A stretch of DNA of 64,000 bases from Rhizomys pruinosus (taxonomy: Eukaryota > Chordata > Mammalia > Rodentia > Spalacidae). How positions within the stretch are numbered: position 1 is the stretch's first letter; the number at the start of each line of letters is the position of its first letter. Shown here in pieces: positions 34,360 to 46,800 of this stretch. The stretch covers positions 1,347,693-1,411,692 of the forward strand of contig VZQC01004530.1 of assembly GCA_009823505.1 (NCBI GenBank), written 5' to 3'. The position numbers and the translations under genes were made by a program. A model generated the notes under the pieces. It saw only the letters and a list, made by a program, of their open reading frames with translations. It had not been told where the DNA came from and did no database searches.

Positions 34360-34592
34360 TTTTTGTTGTTGTTGTTGTTGTTTTGTTTTTAATGTATAAG
34401 GGGTTTGCTTGCATGTACAAATATGTACCATATGTGTGTCTGGTGCCCACCGAAGCCAGAAGAAGGCACAGGGTCACTTGAAACTGGAGTGGCAGGTGGT
34501 TATAAGCTGCTACGTGGGTGCTAGCAATAGAATCCAGGTTCTTCTCGAGCGCAGTCACTGGGATCAACCACTGAGTCATCTCTCCAGAGACA
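34360..34592 (-). mobile_element. Old B2-type SINE with (GTT)n-expanded tail
   Basis: Complement of a B2: 'cctgagtcatctctccag'-like end at 34573-34587, a decayed B box (gaatccaggttcttctcg) and 'cacttgaaactggagtgg' middle. The left side carries a (TTG)n run at 34363-34384, the mutated A tail, where the RPS12 retrocopy abuts. Confidence 0.8.
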
Positions 34593-34594
34593 AC

Positions 34595-37500
34595 ACCGGC
34601 AAGGAAACAGAGGTTAAAATGGTAACAGTAAATACATTAGACAGGCCAACATGGCCAAAGCTTTAAAAAGAAAACTTAAAAGACAAACTCAAGGCAGTGA
34701 ATTTGACAACTGTCTCGTATTTTAAACACCCGTCCTGAGTTTTGGGGATTGCCATTAACTCATTGCAAAGTTAAGCCAAATATGGACTTCATTAAATCTT
34801 CCTCAGCTGGCCCAGGGAGGTGGAGTGCAACTTTTGTATCCAGGCCCTGGTAATCCTGAGCAGAAGGCAGTCTTCATACCCCCCTCAATAAAAGCCTCAG
34901 TGGACAGACTGCGGACGACCTGTTCACTGTCCTTTTCTGGTTGACCCACTTTTGGCATTTCCTTCCAGGCATCGTGTTTTTCCCTGGGCTCTGCTTTCTT
35001 TAAAAAAGAAAAGAAAAGAAAAGAAAAAAAAAAGAAACAAAACAAAATCTTTCTTCCAGTCTCTGATGGTTCCTTTTGGGTTTTGTCATTTCATTCCCAT
35101 GGTACCGGGGGCCTTACACTTACGCAAGCACTCTCTCCCCCAGAACTAAACCCCTAACCATACCCACCCACATTTGGTGATTTATCTGGGAATATGTCTT
35201 AGGGACTCATCCTTAATCTTAGGTCCCTCACCGTAGGACCAAAGGGATTTTTCCAGTTTTCTATCAACAAAATCCTCATAAAATGACCTCAATGATGGGT
35301 CGAGATTGCTTTGGGGCTGGTAAACACATGGAGGACCTGGCAGAGAACTGAGCCTCAAGAACACACAGAACTCTCTCCCGCTCACTCATTCCCATCCTTT
35401 GCCCCACACATCTCTCCCATCTGACTGTCTGTGGAGTGTATGTTTCCTTTATAATAAATAACTATGAGTAAACAGTTTTCCTTGAGATGCATGTGGCATT
35501 CAATCCCCAGGGATGAGTCATGGGACAGTTTCATAGCCTGTCGATCAGATTTTCACCTGGACTGATTGCTCAAGTCAGATCTCTGCTAACTTCAGATACT
35601 TACAGTGAATGCCAAATTAAATTAATAAACACCCAGTTGGTGCCTTCAGAGAACTGAGAAACTGGTGTTAGAAGGAAGCCACCTCTAATCTAGCACCAGA
35701 GGTTCTAGGAATGGCAGCCCTGGGCTATGGCACCTGTTCAACTTGGTGGTGCTGCTGGAACTCTCAGCAATTAGAAAGTCATTGTGTCTAAAAAGGACAG
35801 CGGATCTGCACAGTGAAGGGGTTCAGGCTGGAGGCTGAAGGGGGAAATTGAGGCTGTCTTTTAGGTGTTAGAAGAGTTACTAATACCACAGCCACACACC
35901 AGCAATGTGGGGCCTTGAGAAAGGTTTAGACCCATGAGGCAGAGTGGGCACCTTCTTGTAGGTCTTAGAAGGAAGGGGCAGGTTTCTTGCCACACTGTTG
36001 ATGAGCAGTCCTGTTGTCTAATGCCCTCCTCTGACAGACACCATCTTCCCAAGTTCAGCTTTACCCATTTGCTTAAGATTCTTACATCTGAGCCTTTCAA
36101 TATTCATACCTCCTCAAGGAAGGGAGGGCAGAAGAGTCTCTGGACTCTAAGCTGAGAGTCCAGCCATACCTCCCTTGCAATCCATGATTGCCCAAGGGTT
36201 GGAGGAGGGGTAGAGTACATAGGCTGGTGGAGACTGGGGAGGGGCTCTCAGCACTTTGGGTGACTATGAGGAAGCTACCTTCCATGCTTGGGTGAAGACT
36301 TTCTGGTACAGCCTTAGAATGGGAGCACCCACACTCCTTAAGTACACTCTCACCCATTGCTCTGTAAGTAAGCTCATTAAACTCACTGATTTCCCAACAT
36401 GCCCTTTGGTGTAGTAATACCTCAGTTTGTCATTGGGATCAAGGGAGGAGGGGGTGGACATTGGTTTTAGCTCCTAAGGAATTTTAGCAAGAAATCGACA
36501 ACACTGGCCTACAGCCAAGCCATACTAGATTCTGTGGTGGAAGGGGAGGGAAGGAGGTTCAAGGAAGGAATGTGTAACCCCAAGGAGGGTATGCAGGTGC
36601 ACCCATCATAGAGGTGGGGGATGTGATGCTACTGGTAGGCCCCTTAGTCTGGTAAGCTGAGATCAGCAAATTTCCTTGGAGAGACAAGTGAGAACAGCAC
36701 TTGGCACCTCATGGAATCCAGCACCTGGGAAAGTTGTTAGGACATTGGATACCCACAAACAGGCCAGGTAGGCAGTAGGCTTGCCGTTTCTTTCCAGCAG
36801 CTGTAAGAAAGAAGCTCCTGCAGGTGGGCATGACCTAATTAGCTTATGGCTGGAAATCTGACATAGAACAGCCCTATTGCACAGCTAGAGCACAGGGCAG
36901 ATATTACTAATCAATCAGACACTCTTTCTGCCAAGCCCAGACTCCAACATATACCTGAGCCCCTGCTCCCTGCTATTTGGACCATATCACTGTTTCCTTT
37001 CCAACTGACACGGGCCACGGGAGACTCGGGTTGTGGTCCGGATGAGCCAACACCTGGCTTCCTGACATTTACATTTATTTCCCATATAACCAAGCTGATT
37101 AAAGCTCAAACATTTCTTCATCCTCTTTGTACATATGTGAGAAATGGACGTGAGAATCAAAGCTTTATAGTAACTATTATCTCCCACAGAAGTGCTCTTT
37201 AAGGACTGGCTCAAAATTGCATCGTGGTACTTGTAATACATCTGTTTTTAGGACCCACTGATACTTTGGACTTCCTGGAGCAGCTCCTGTTTTGTTAGTG
37301 AGATGTCTGTCAAAATGGCTGCATCTGCTTAATGTTCTCTTACATACAAGGTACCCTGTTGGATACCTGCCTGGGAGTCCTTAGTAGATTGATCTAGATT
37401 ATACTTGACCTCTCCAGCACACATGAGTTAGTTAAAATTGGGCAGAGGGAGGGTGGCTTAAATAATGCCCATCCCAGAACAAGACTCATTAGCTTTGTCT
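34595..37500. other. Unique sequence, no gene recognised
   Basis: About 2.9 kb with no clear repeat apart from an A-rich patch at 35002-35046 (aaaagaaaagaaaagaaaag). Frames of 60-86 codons on both strands carry no domain. Confidence 0.5.
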
Positions 37501-37504
37501 AGGT

Positions 37505-37628
37505 ATCCTTTCTTCCTCCCCTCCTCTCTTCTTTCCAGCCTTTCTTCCCTTACTCTTTCCTTTCCTCCCTCCGTCCCTCCCTCTCTATTCCTCCCTTTCT
37601 CCCTTGTTTCCTTCTCTTCCTTTTCTAA
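37505..37628. repeat. Polypyrimidine (CTTT/CCTT) tract
   Basis: About 120 bp almost entirely C and T on the plus strand (tttcctccctccgtccctcc and similar). Confidence 0.9.
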
Positions 37629-37945
37629 ATGCATGGCTTGACTTCTCAAATTTTCTGGTACTTTGCATACTCTTAGGCTCTTTCTTCTTTATTTTCTCCT
37701 CACTTCTTTCTTAGACACAAAACAAAACAACATTCACATTAGTCCCATCTAGAATCCATCCCTACTTTACACCTACTTGGTCACTCCTTCCTGACCTCCA
37801 TTTTCATACTTAAATGGTACCCCATGATCTAAGTAGTGATAGCATCATCCACCAAAAGAATTTTGGTAACAAAAGAATTGTACTGAAGTTATGCATGCAC
37901 ACACTGGGCTGGTGTGTCAACACATTTCTAAGATTGGTTCTCTTG

Positions 37946-38088
37946 CCAGGCAAGGTGGCGCACGTCTTTAATCCTAGCACTTGGGAGGCAGGAGGCAGGT
38001 GGATCTCTATGAGTTCAAGGCCAGCCTGGTCTACACAGTGAGTTCCAGGACAGCTGGAGCTACAGGGAGACCCTGTCTCAAAAAGACC

Positions 38089-38119
<31 letters not shown>

Positions 38120-38120
38120 T
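37946..38120 (+). mobile_element. B1 SINE
   Basis: Near full-length ('gccaggcaaggtggcgcacg', 'gggaggcaggaggcaggtgg', 'aggccagcctggtctacaca') with an A tail followed by (AT)n. Target-site duplication attggttctcttg (37933-37945) and attggctctcttg (38121-38133), one mismatch. Confidence 0.96.
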
Positions 38121-38157
38121 ATTGGCTCTCTTGTATTTCCTTGTTAATAAGGACCCT

Positions 38158-38308
38158 GAGCCAGGTTTGGCTCTTGGTAGCATACACCTATAATCCTAGC
38201 ATTCATGGAGGTGGGAATGGAAGAGCTGGGGCAGGGGGATTCTGAGGACAGCTTAAGCTACATAGTGAGACTCTATCTCAAAAATCTAAAAAAAAAAAAA
38301 AAACAATA
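38158..38308 (+). mobile_element. Diverged B1-like SINE
   Basis: Body 'ggtagcatacacctataatc', 'agctacatagtgagactcta', long A tail. Perfect 12-bp duplication aataaggaccct at 38146-38157 and 38309-38320. It inserted only 25 bp from the previous B1. Confidence 0.9.
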
Positions 38309-38416
38309 AATAAGGACCCTACTTTTCACCTGGCCCCTCATGCTTGGCCAAAGCAATTAATATCCCTATCCCACCTTTTTGCTAGGTGTAACCAAGCAAC
38401 TGATAAGATTTAGATA

Positions 38417-38620
38417 AGGGGCTGGAGAGATGGCTCAGCAGTTAAGAGCACTGACTGCTCTTACAGAGGACCTGGGTTCAATTCCCAGCACCAACATGGC
38501 AGCTAAGAACCATCTTTAACTCCAGTTCCAGGGGAATCCAACACCCTCTTTTGACATCCGCAGCATTGCATGACACGATTGCACCTACCTACATGCAGAT
38601 GGTACACTCATATACATAAA
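38417..38620 (+). mobile_element. B2 SINE, no 17-bp duplication
   Basis: Head aggggctggagagatggctc, B box ggttcaattcc, single tccagttccagggg unit. 10-bp duplication aagatttaga at 38405-38414 and 38623-38632. Confidence 0.95.
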
Positions 38621-38632
38621 AAAAGATTTAGA

Positions 38633-39347
38633 AAGAAGTATATGTATAGTTTAGGTGCAGTTTGCTTCCTGAAGTGCTAGAGAGATAGCAAGAAATTTAG
38701 GAGCTATCTTGTGCTCCCCTAGTGAAAACAGAATGCTTCAGGACCTTATCAAACTGCCTGTACTGTCTTACATCCTGTTTATTCTTTGTTTGAAAATAAA
38801 GTTCCTATCTTATTTAAGCTCCTTTGATTTTGACTTCATTAATTTTGTAGAAGATAATTATTTACAAGTCTCTAATTATCCCACTTCTTCTACTCTAAAA
38901 GCATCCTTGAGATGCACCCCTTTTTTTTCTTAAGTTGAATGGGGATTGGCCCATCCCAAGACTCAACAGACAGGGGAGTTGGACACAAGCTCCTTGCTCT
39001 TGACAGGTAGTACGGGGTACTCTGATGCAATGCAGGAACCACGGGTGTGGTGAGAATCCTGCGTGCTGAGCTGAACTGATCCTCTGGTCCAGGCCACAAA
39101 GGCTGGAGTAGCTTGTAGAGGACAAAAGCTTGTTCAAAGGGAATGAGAGGGAATCTTCCAGTGTTGGGGTGGAGGTACCGTGACTGAGGACCACTGATCT
39201 TGTTCTTGGTCCTGGCAGCTCTGCCAGGGAAGCTGATGAATGAAGGCTTGGTGAACTGACACTAGTGTTCACCTTTTCAGGATGGTATCACACATGGCTT
39301 CTTTTACAGATACAGGATGGTATCTCATATGGCTACATTGAACATGA

Positions 39348-39349
<2 letters not shown>
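38633..39349. other. Unique sequence, no gene recognised
   Basis: The 125-codon minus frame at 38895-39272 has no recognisable domain and overlaps other frames. Confidence 0.45.
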
Positions 39350-39387
<38 letters not shown>

Positions 39388-39396
39388 TGTGTGTGT

Positions 39397-39432
<36 letters not shown>

Positions 39433-39435
39433 AAG
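39350..39435. repeat. (TG)n(AG)n compound microsatellite
   Basis: About 22 TG units (one tt interruption) directly followed by about 18 AG units with two aa interruptions. Confidence 0.97.
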
Positions 39436-39960
39436 ACTGATTCTTCTTGTTTATATGGAAAACCATTTGCTCTTATTATACATTTTATTGGTAATGATAA
39501 TGAATTCTGTGAACAATGATGATGTTGATCATAGTGGGAAATGCTTCCTCTGAATGAATGCAATAATTGCTCATTTCCTAACACCTTTCTGATGCTAATC
39601 TCTCACACCCTCCACCACCAATGAATGATTTCTGTGTTTCTCAGAAGTAACTTTTTCCTAATTAAAATAATCTAATACATACACTAAAAACCCCTTAACA
39701 CAATAAAAACAGGATGAAGAAGGTCAAAACTACCTGAAAGCCTATCAAACATAGGTGACCACTGCTCACAATGGCCCCACTCTCCAGTGGTGTATTCCGA
39801 GATAATGCTGCCTCATACTTTTGTCCTGGCCCCTGTGGGGCCAGGAACTTCCACAATCTTGTTCATTGATACTTTCTGCAATGCCCCTTCCCATATCTCC
39901 ACCCCATTACTAACTGTCTCCAAATTTCTAAAATGTATATTATCTTATGGAAATAAATTA
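39436..39960. other. Unique AT-rich sequence
   Basis: No gene. Possibly partly LINE-derived at the right edge, where the next element begins. Confidence 0.4.
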
Positions 39961-39964
39961 TATA

Positions 39965-41400
39965 TAATCTGTATTAATATATACACATTTTAAGGCTTAC
40001 AGAGTCAGGTTTGTGTCCTCAAATGCTCTTTGGTGTGGGTTCGTCCACGGGAGCTTGGTCAATCTACCAAGAGTCTCATTCTTCAACAAGATTCACCTCT
40101 CCTTCCCAGAAGCCATCAGCTGCCAGTATTTCATCACGTAGGGTTAGGGTTTCTTACCTGCTTTCCCAGGTCTATCCTGGGATTCTGCTGGCTTGAGCTT
40201 ACATGAGACTTGTGCACACTGTCATATGAGTGACAGGTCAGCGCTCTAGAAAACTTTTTCCTTGTGGTCAGCCACCTCCTCTGGCTCTTAGAATCTTTCT
40301 GCCTCCTCTTTCTGTTTTTTTCTGCCCCCTTTTTCATAATGATCCCTGAGCCTTGAGAGGGAAAAGTTTCACACAGGAGTCCCATTCAGGGATAACCAGT
40401 CTGAAGCCTCTTATTCTCTGAATCTTAGCCAGTTGTGGTCGTCTGTGTGAATCACCATCTGCTGTATAAGGGTTGTACTCTGATGAGAGCTGAGAAATGC
40501 ATTAATCTATGGTTATAATAACAAGTCATTATTTCCACCCAACACTACATCTATACTTCATCTATTTAGCAGAATAGTTGTTAGGCTTTCTCTCATGGCC
40601 TGGGTACTACTGTCTGGTCTCAGGTTCCTAGGCCTGATATCAATGTTAGTTATGAGTATCATCCTAGGAAGCAGACCTTAAATCTAATTATAAAGTAGTT
40701 GGTTACTCCTGTGATATTTGCCACTATTGCACTGGCAGGCAGAGCTTGCCAGGCCACTTGTAGCTCACATGATTCACACCTGAGTAAGGTTCATACAACT
40801 TTTTCTCTGCAAGTGCCTTGCATAGCGCCTTCCAGAACTATGAAAGCTAGACAGTAGAGGTAAGATTTTGAAGTCAGCACCAGCTTCATTTTCCTTGTTT
40901 GTTCTCTATTTCATGTTTGTAGAGTCATTAGTGATAGGGTCTTACCATAAAGTTTTGGTGCATAACCCAGAGCAGGGGCAATAGCCAGTATTATTTGAGG
41001 GTCTATGGGATCCTCTAACCAAAAGCTTCAAAAGAGGGAGTCCATTCCTGGCATCTTTGCAGGCCCACGGTGTCTAGTAGGGACAATGTTCAACTTTTAC
41101 AAGGTAACTTCTTTTAATCTTTTATAATGTACGTGTATATAGTAGTAGGTTTTCATACGGTTTTCTAAAGATCTTTAGTGTTAGTTATCCTTCCCCAGTC
41201 ACCGTCCTCTGTTCTACTCTCCCATTCCCTACTCCATCTACCATTCCTATTCTATTATTCCTCTTTCCACCTTTATCACATTACATTCTACCATCCCTCC
41301 AAATAACCCCACCCCCAGTCTTAGGACTGGAAACAGTGATCCTGAGTGAGGTGATTGAGATCCACAAAGGCAAATGTCACATGTTCTCTCTCATACTTGA
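39965..41400 (-). mobile_element. L1 3' UTR, minus strand, with a short inverted ORF2-end segment
   Basis: 39965-41315 aligns block by block with the L1 3' UTR at 60.0-61.5 kb ('tcaccatctgctgtataagg', 'ggttactcctgtgatatttg', 'ccctgagccttgagagg'). About 41325-41395 switches to the plus strand ('gatcctgagtgaggtgattg', 'aggcaaatgtcacatgttct'), which is the ORF2 end and start of the 3' UTR in sense. This is the layout of a twin-primed L1 with a very short inverted arm. Confidence 0.65.
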
Positions 41401-41500
41401 ACACTACCTTTGAAAGAAAGCTTAAATACGAATGCTTAATTTGAAAAGCAAGAGAAGTTGAGAAACTTATTTTATATTTTTAAAAAATATAATTTGGGGA

Positions 41501-41619
41501 TGATTAATCCCAGCACTTGGGAGGCAGAGGCAGGTGGATCTCTGTGAGGTCAAAGCCAGCCTGGTCTACATAGTGAATTCCAGGACAGCTGGGGCTACAG
41601 GGAGACCCAGTACCAAAAA

Positions 41620-41674
<55 letters not shown>

Positions 41675-41675
41675 C
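41501..41675 (+). mobile_element. 5'-truncated B1 SINE with (AT)n tail
   Basis: Begins inside B1 at gattaatcccagcacttggg; the tail is a 40-bp (AT)n run (41624-41664). Perfect 10-bp duplication aatttgggga at 41491-41500 and 41676-41685. Confidence 0.93.
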
Positions 41676-41749
41676 AATTTGGGGAATTCTAAAAAGGTTC
41701 TCTGAGTTCAATATGTATCTTTATTTATAGGAAATAAAATATATGCATA

Positions 41750-41870
41750 TCTAGCCAGGCATGGTGGAATAAAACTATTATCATAGGACTTAGAAATGTG
41801 AGGTGTGGGGATTAAGTGTTTGAGGCCATCCCGAGCTATCAGATCTAGTCTCAAAAAATAACCTGATACT
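41750..41870 (+). mobile_element. Old B1-like SINE
   Basis: 'agccaggcatggtggaataaa' start, 'tttgaggccatcccgagcta' middle and 'agtctcaaaaaataacc' end; strongly diverged. Confidence 0.65.
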
Positions 41871-41887
41871 ACATATACACTATATAT

Positions 41888-41888
<1 letters not shown>

Positions 41889-41957
<69 letters not shown>
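41889..41957. repeat. (CT)n(AT)n compound microsatellite
   Basis: About 17 CT units followed by about 17 AT units. Confidence 0.97.
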
Positions 41958-41960
<3 letters not shown>

Positions 41961-42500
41961 TGACTTTTACCATATACTGTATTTATTGACTATACTATAT
42001 AAGCACTCTGTGTGTAGACACACACATAGTGGAGATTATTTATACAACATACTACATATACACTACACTGTATATACAATCTCTCTGTACGGAAAAGCCT
42101 CCTGATTATACTAGATGTTCTTCTACTTCTACCTATTGCTTGCTTTTCTAGTTGACTTGACAAGAACTAGTGAGTGTATGGAAATCACACTCCCTCTGAT
42201 AGTTCTTGTTTCAAGAAGTTTTTGCTTCGAAGGTTTTGATGCTTTTGAGCTAATTTCTGTGGCTACATTCCAATAGATGGTCTGTCTTATTCCTACAGAG
42301 AATTAGAAAAGTACACAGGGGCTTACTTCTTATTCTTGTGAAGGAAAGTTTAAAATGTTTTAGCATCAGTTTAAGTACTGGGAATAGTGGAGATAAAGAG
42401 GCTTTCAGGAGAAGACGAGTGCATACGCAGTGTGGGCAGGGGCTTCTCAAGAGAGTTTCATTTGCATGTCAACAATTTTGGTGACTAATAAAGTTACAAA
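41958..42500. other. Unique sequence, no gene recognised
   Basis: Short patches resemble the microsatellite flanks (acatatacactacactgt). No gene. Confidence 0.45.
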
Positions 42501-42515
42501 GTTCAAAGAATTTCT

Positions 42516-42739
42516 TTTTAAACATTTTTATTTTATTTTATGTGTATGAGTGTACTGTCTGCATGTAGGTTTGTGCACCCTTGTCGCCCAATGCCATGGA
42601 AGTCAAAAGAAGGCGTCAGATTCCCCTTGAACTGGAGTTAAAGACAGTTCTTAGGTGCCATGTGGGTACTGGGAATCGAACCTGGGTCCTCTGCAAGAGC
42701 AGTCGGTACTCTTAACCACTGAGCCATCTCTCCAGCCCC
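42516..42739 (-). mobile_element. B2 SINE, minus strand, no 17-bp duplication
   Basis: Ends at the ccatctctccagcccc head; single 'gaactggagttaaagac' unit. Perfect 13-bp duplication tcaaagaatttct at 42503-42515 and 42740-42752. Confidence 0.97.
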
Positions 42740-42776
42740 TCAAAGAATTTCTAAGGAATCAACCCACTCCTCTTTG

Positions 42777-42781
42777 TGTGC

Positions 42782-42832
<51 letters not shown>
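42777..42832. repeat. (GT)n microsatellite
   Basis: About 25 GT units with gc interruptions at the left end; it explains the poly-Thr-His frame on the minus strand (42740-43417). Confidence 0.97.
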
Positions 42833-42833
<1 letters not shown>

Positions 42834-42984
42834 TTATTTTTAAGGGATAATATAACTTGATTGCTGAGATACATTTGGTAGCATTTCAGACTAACAAGAT
42901 AAAAATCAGACACAACACAAGTTTCAAAGGAATCTTTACTAAATTGGGTCACAGGGAAGTCGAGACATATTTTGACTATAACCA

Positions 42985-43345
42985 AGTAGCACGGTTCATC
43001 TTCCCTGTCAACCTGACTGGATTTAGACAAACCATAGGAAGACACTTTGGTTGTGGCAATGAAGATGTTTCCAGAAAGGTTTAAGGAGGGAAGGCCATCT
43101 TGAATGCGGGTGGCACCTCCCATGGACTGGAGTCCCAGAGTGAATTTAAAGAGGAAGAGAGCTGGGTACCAGGATTTGCCACGCTCTGCTTCCTGTGTGG
43201 ACACAGGATGCCTAGTTACCACACCTTCCCATCCTGATGGGCTATACACTCTCAAACTGTGAGCCAAAGCCAGCCCTCTCCAAGCTGCTTTGGCTAGGTA
43301 TTTTATCACAACAATGAGAAAATTAACTACTACCATATAATATGT
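42985..43345 (+). mobile_element. Rodent mid-repetitive element with MaLR-like 3' end
   Basis: 'cttccctgtcaacctgactgg' start, 'cttgaatgcgggtggcacct' middle and a terminal 'ctcaaactgtgagccaaagc…gaaaattaactactac' end shared with the LTR at 32172. Family not certain. The 225-codon minus frame crossing it is not a gene. Confidence 0.55.
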
Positions 43346-43384
43346 GAATGCTGTGAGCTTATCAACTTCATGACAGTGTTGTCC

Positions 43385-43500
43385 TTGCTTACACCTGAGG
43401 AAACAGACCCAGTGCATTCAGGTAACTGGCAGTAGTACAAGGTGACAAAGCAAGTGAATGGAGAGTCCAGGCTAAATCTTCCTTTGTCCCTATGGGCTTA
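43385..43500 (+). mobile_element. MIR remnant
   Basis: 'cacctgaggaaacagaccca', 'gtacaaggtgacaaagcaag' and 'ggagagtccaggctaaatc' follow the MIR core. Confidence 0.6.
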
Positions 43501-43804
43501 GCCTTCAGCTGTCTTTATTGTCCAGCATATAATTCTGTAAGCATCTGCTTCATGCTGTCACTTTCCTTTCTTAAAGTGGCTTGCATTTTCCAGTTATGTT
43601 TGTAGAATTCTCTTATTATTTAAAGACATTAATTTTTTTCAATGTTTCCTCAGTATTGCTTTTCCTTTTTTCCCCTTTATTTGTTTAATTTTTTAAGGGA
43701 TTCAACAATAAAAGAGCACAGTTGTTTTCAGATCACATTGACGTTGCTCAGTTTGCCATACAATTAGGTAATTGGTGCTAGCATCCACAGATGGAGGATA
43801 CCAT

Positions 43805-46800
43805 TCATCGTTTGTTTTTCTGGGACTGTGTTACTTCACTCAGCATGATATCTTCTAGCTCCAACCATTTACCTGCAAAGTTCATGATGTCATCTTTCTT
43901 TACTGCTGCATAGAACTCCATTGTGTAGCTGTACCATATTTTCTCTATCCACTCGTCAGTTGAGGGGCACCTGGGTTGGTTCCAGCTCCTTGCTATTGTG
44001 AAGAGAGCCACAATAACCATGGTTGTGCATGTATCTCTGTGGTAAGATGAGTCTTGTGGGTACATACCCAGGAGTGGTATGGCTGGGTCAGGTGGCAAGT
44101 TCATTTTGAGTCTTCCAAGGGTTCTCCACACTGCTTTCCATAGTGGCTGTACCAGTTTACATTCTCACCACCAGTGGATGGTGTTCCCCTTTCCCCACAA
44201 CCTCTCCAGCACTTGGTATCATTTGTTTTCTTGATCCTAGCCAGTCTTATTGGAGTAAGATCATATCTTAAAGTGGTTTTAATTTGCATTTCCTAATTAT
44301 TAGTGATGTTGAACACTTCTTAAGATGTTTCTCAGCCATCTCTAATTCCTCACTTGTGAAGTCTCTGAGCAGCAATTTGCTCCATCTATTGAGTGGGTCA
44401 TTTGTTTTCTTTATCCTTTGTTTTTTGAGTAGTTTATATATTCTGGAAATCAATGCTTTGTCAGATGTATCTGTGGTAAAGGTTTCCTCCCACTCTGTTG
44501 GTTTTCTCTTCACTTCCTTGATTGTTTCCTTTGATGTGCAGAAGCTTTTGAGTTTAATGAGGTTCCATTTGTCAATTGTCGACCTTAATTCTTGCGCAGT
44601 TGCTCTCTGGTTTAGGAAGTCTTTTCCTACGCCTATGTCTTGTAGTCTGCTGCCAACTTTGTCTTCTATCGCCTTCAGAGTTTGGAGTTTCACGCTGAGG
44701 TCTTTAATCTATCTGGAGTTGAGTTTTGTACAGGGCGAGAGGTAGGGGTTTAATTTCATTCTTCTACAAGTGGTGATCCAGTTTTGCCAACACGACTTGC
44801 TGAAGATGCTGTCTTTCCTCCATTGTGGCTTCTTGGTCCCCTTGTCAAATATGAGGTGGCTGAAATTGTATGTGCTCAGGTTTGGATCTTCAGTTTTGTT
44901 CCATTGGTCAACAGGTCTGTTTTTTTGTCAGTACCAGGCTGTTATTATGACTATAGCCCTGCAGTATAGTTTGAAATCTGGTATAGAGATCCCCCCTGTA
45001 TTACTCTTTTCACTCAGGGTTGTTTTGGCTATTTGGGGTCTTTTGTTTTTCCAAATGAATTTAAGGGCTTTTTTCTCCAAGCCTGTGAATAAACTCTTGG
45101 GGACTTTAATTGGGATTCTGTTAAATATACACAAGAGTTTCGGTAGAATGGACATTTTTACAATGTTAATTTTCCCAATCCATGAGCATGGGAGGTTTTT
45201 CCATCTTCTGATGTCTTCTTCAATTTCCTTCTTCAGGGGTTTAAAATTTTTGTTGTAGAGATCTTTGGTGTCTTTGGTTAGGTTTGTTCCTAGGTATTTT
45301 ATTGTTTTTGAGGCTATTGTGAGTGGGAAGGTCTCCTTGAATTCCTTCTTCAGTTGCTTGTTGTTGGTGTAAAGAAAGGCTACTGATTTTTGGTCTAGGT
45401 TAACTTTGATCCTGCCACTTTACGAAGCATTTAATAGTTTCTAGGAGTTTCTGGTGAAGTTTTTAGTATCCCTATAAGTAAACAATCATATCATCACCAA
45501 AAGGGATAGCTTGACTTCCTCTTTTTCAATTAGTGTTATTTAATTCCCTTTTCTTGCTTATTGCCCCAGCAAGTTTTTCTACACTAGATTGAAGAGGAGT
45601 GGTGACAGGGGGCAGCCTGGCCAAGTTACCTACCTTAAAGGGAATGCTTCTGTCATTTCCCCATTTAGGATGATATTGGCTGTGGGTTCCTGTATATGGC
45701 TTTGATTACATTGAGGAAAGGTCCCTCCAATCCAATTCCTTCTAGGACTTAAGATGAAGGGATGCTGGATTTTGTCAAAGACTTTTTCCACATCAATTGA
45801 GAGATGTTGTGTGTTTTTGTCTTTCAGTCCATTTATATGATTGATGATATTTATGATTTTTCATATGTTGAACCATCCCTGCATCTCTGGGAAACCAACT
45901 TGGGCATGATGGTTGATCTTCTTGAATGTGGGGTCTGTATGTGATTGCCAGTACCAGTTTAGAATTTTGGCATCTGCGTTCATTAATAAGATGGGTCATA
46001 GTTCTCCTTTTTGGTTGTATCTTTGCTGGTTTTGTTATTAGAGTGATGCTGGCTTCATAGAAGGAATTTGGAGAGTTGATCCCTCTGTTTGTATCCTCTA
46101 AACAATTTGAGTAATAATGGTTGTAAGTCTTCTGAAATGTTTTATAGAATTCTGCCATGAAACCATCTGGGCATGGGCTTTTTTTTAGTTTGGCGGTTTC
46201 TTATTACATCTTCGATTCTTCATATATTATGGTCTGTTTAAGCTGGTCAATCTCTTCTTGGTTGAGCTTTTGGTGATTCCCAGGATTCAGATATTCATCC
46301 TTTTCTTCGAGGTTTTCAAACTTAGTTAAAGGTTTTGAAATATTCCCATATGATTTTCTGGATCTTTTCATTGTCTGTTGTGATATTTCCCCTTTCATCA
46401 TGGATTGTTTGATTTGGAGTTGTTCCTTCTTTCTTTTGTTAAGTGGACTAGAAGTCCTGTCTATCTTGTTATTCTTTCAAAATACCAACTTTGGATTTAT
46501 TGATTTTTGTATTTGTTTTCTTTTCTTCTCATTTAATGATTCTGCTCTGATTTTTGTAATCTTCTTCCTCGTCTGCTGCATCTTGGTTCATCTGTTGTTG
46601 TCTCTCAAGATGTTTTTAGCAATGCTGTTCATCCTTCACTTGTGCTTTTTGTTTTTCAATGTAGGCAACCCCAGGGCTATAACAACTTACCTTTCTCTAC
46701 GCTGCTTACTTAAGAGTCCCATAGTTTTGTTATGCATATTCATCATTGTCTTCATTCAGAGAATGCTTGTTATTTCCTTCCTTTATCTCTTCCTTGACAC

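Noticed and set aside
42740..43417. 225-codon minus-strand open frame, the longest in its region
   Set aside because: It spans a mid-repetitive element and a (GT)n microsatellite (Thr-His run), plus the B2 flank; repeat-derived.
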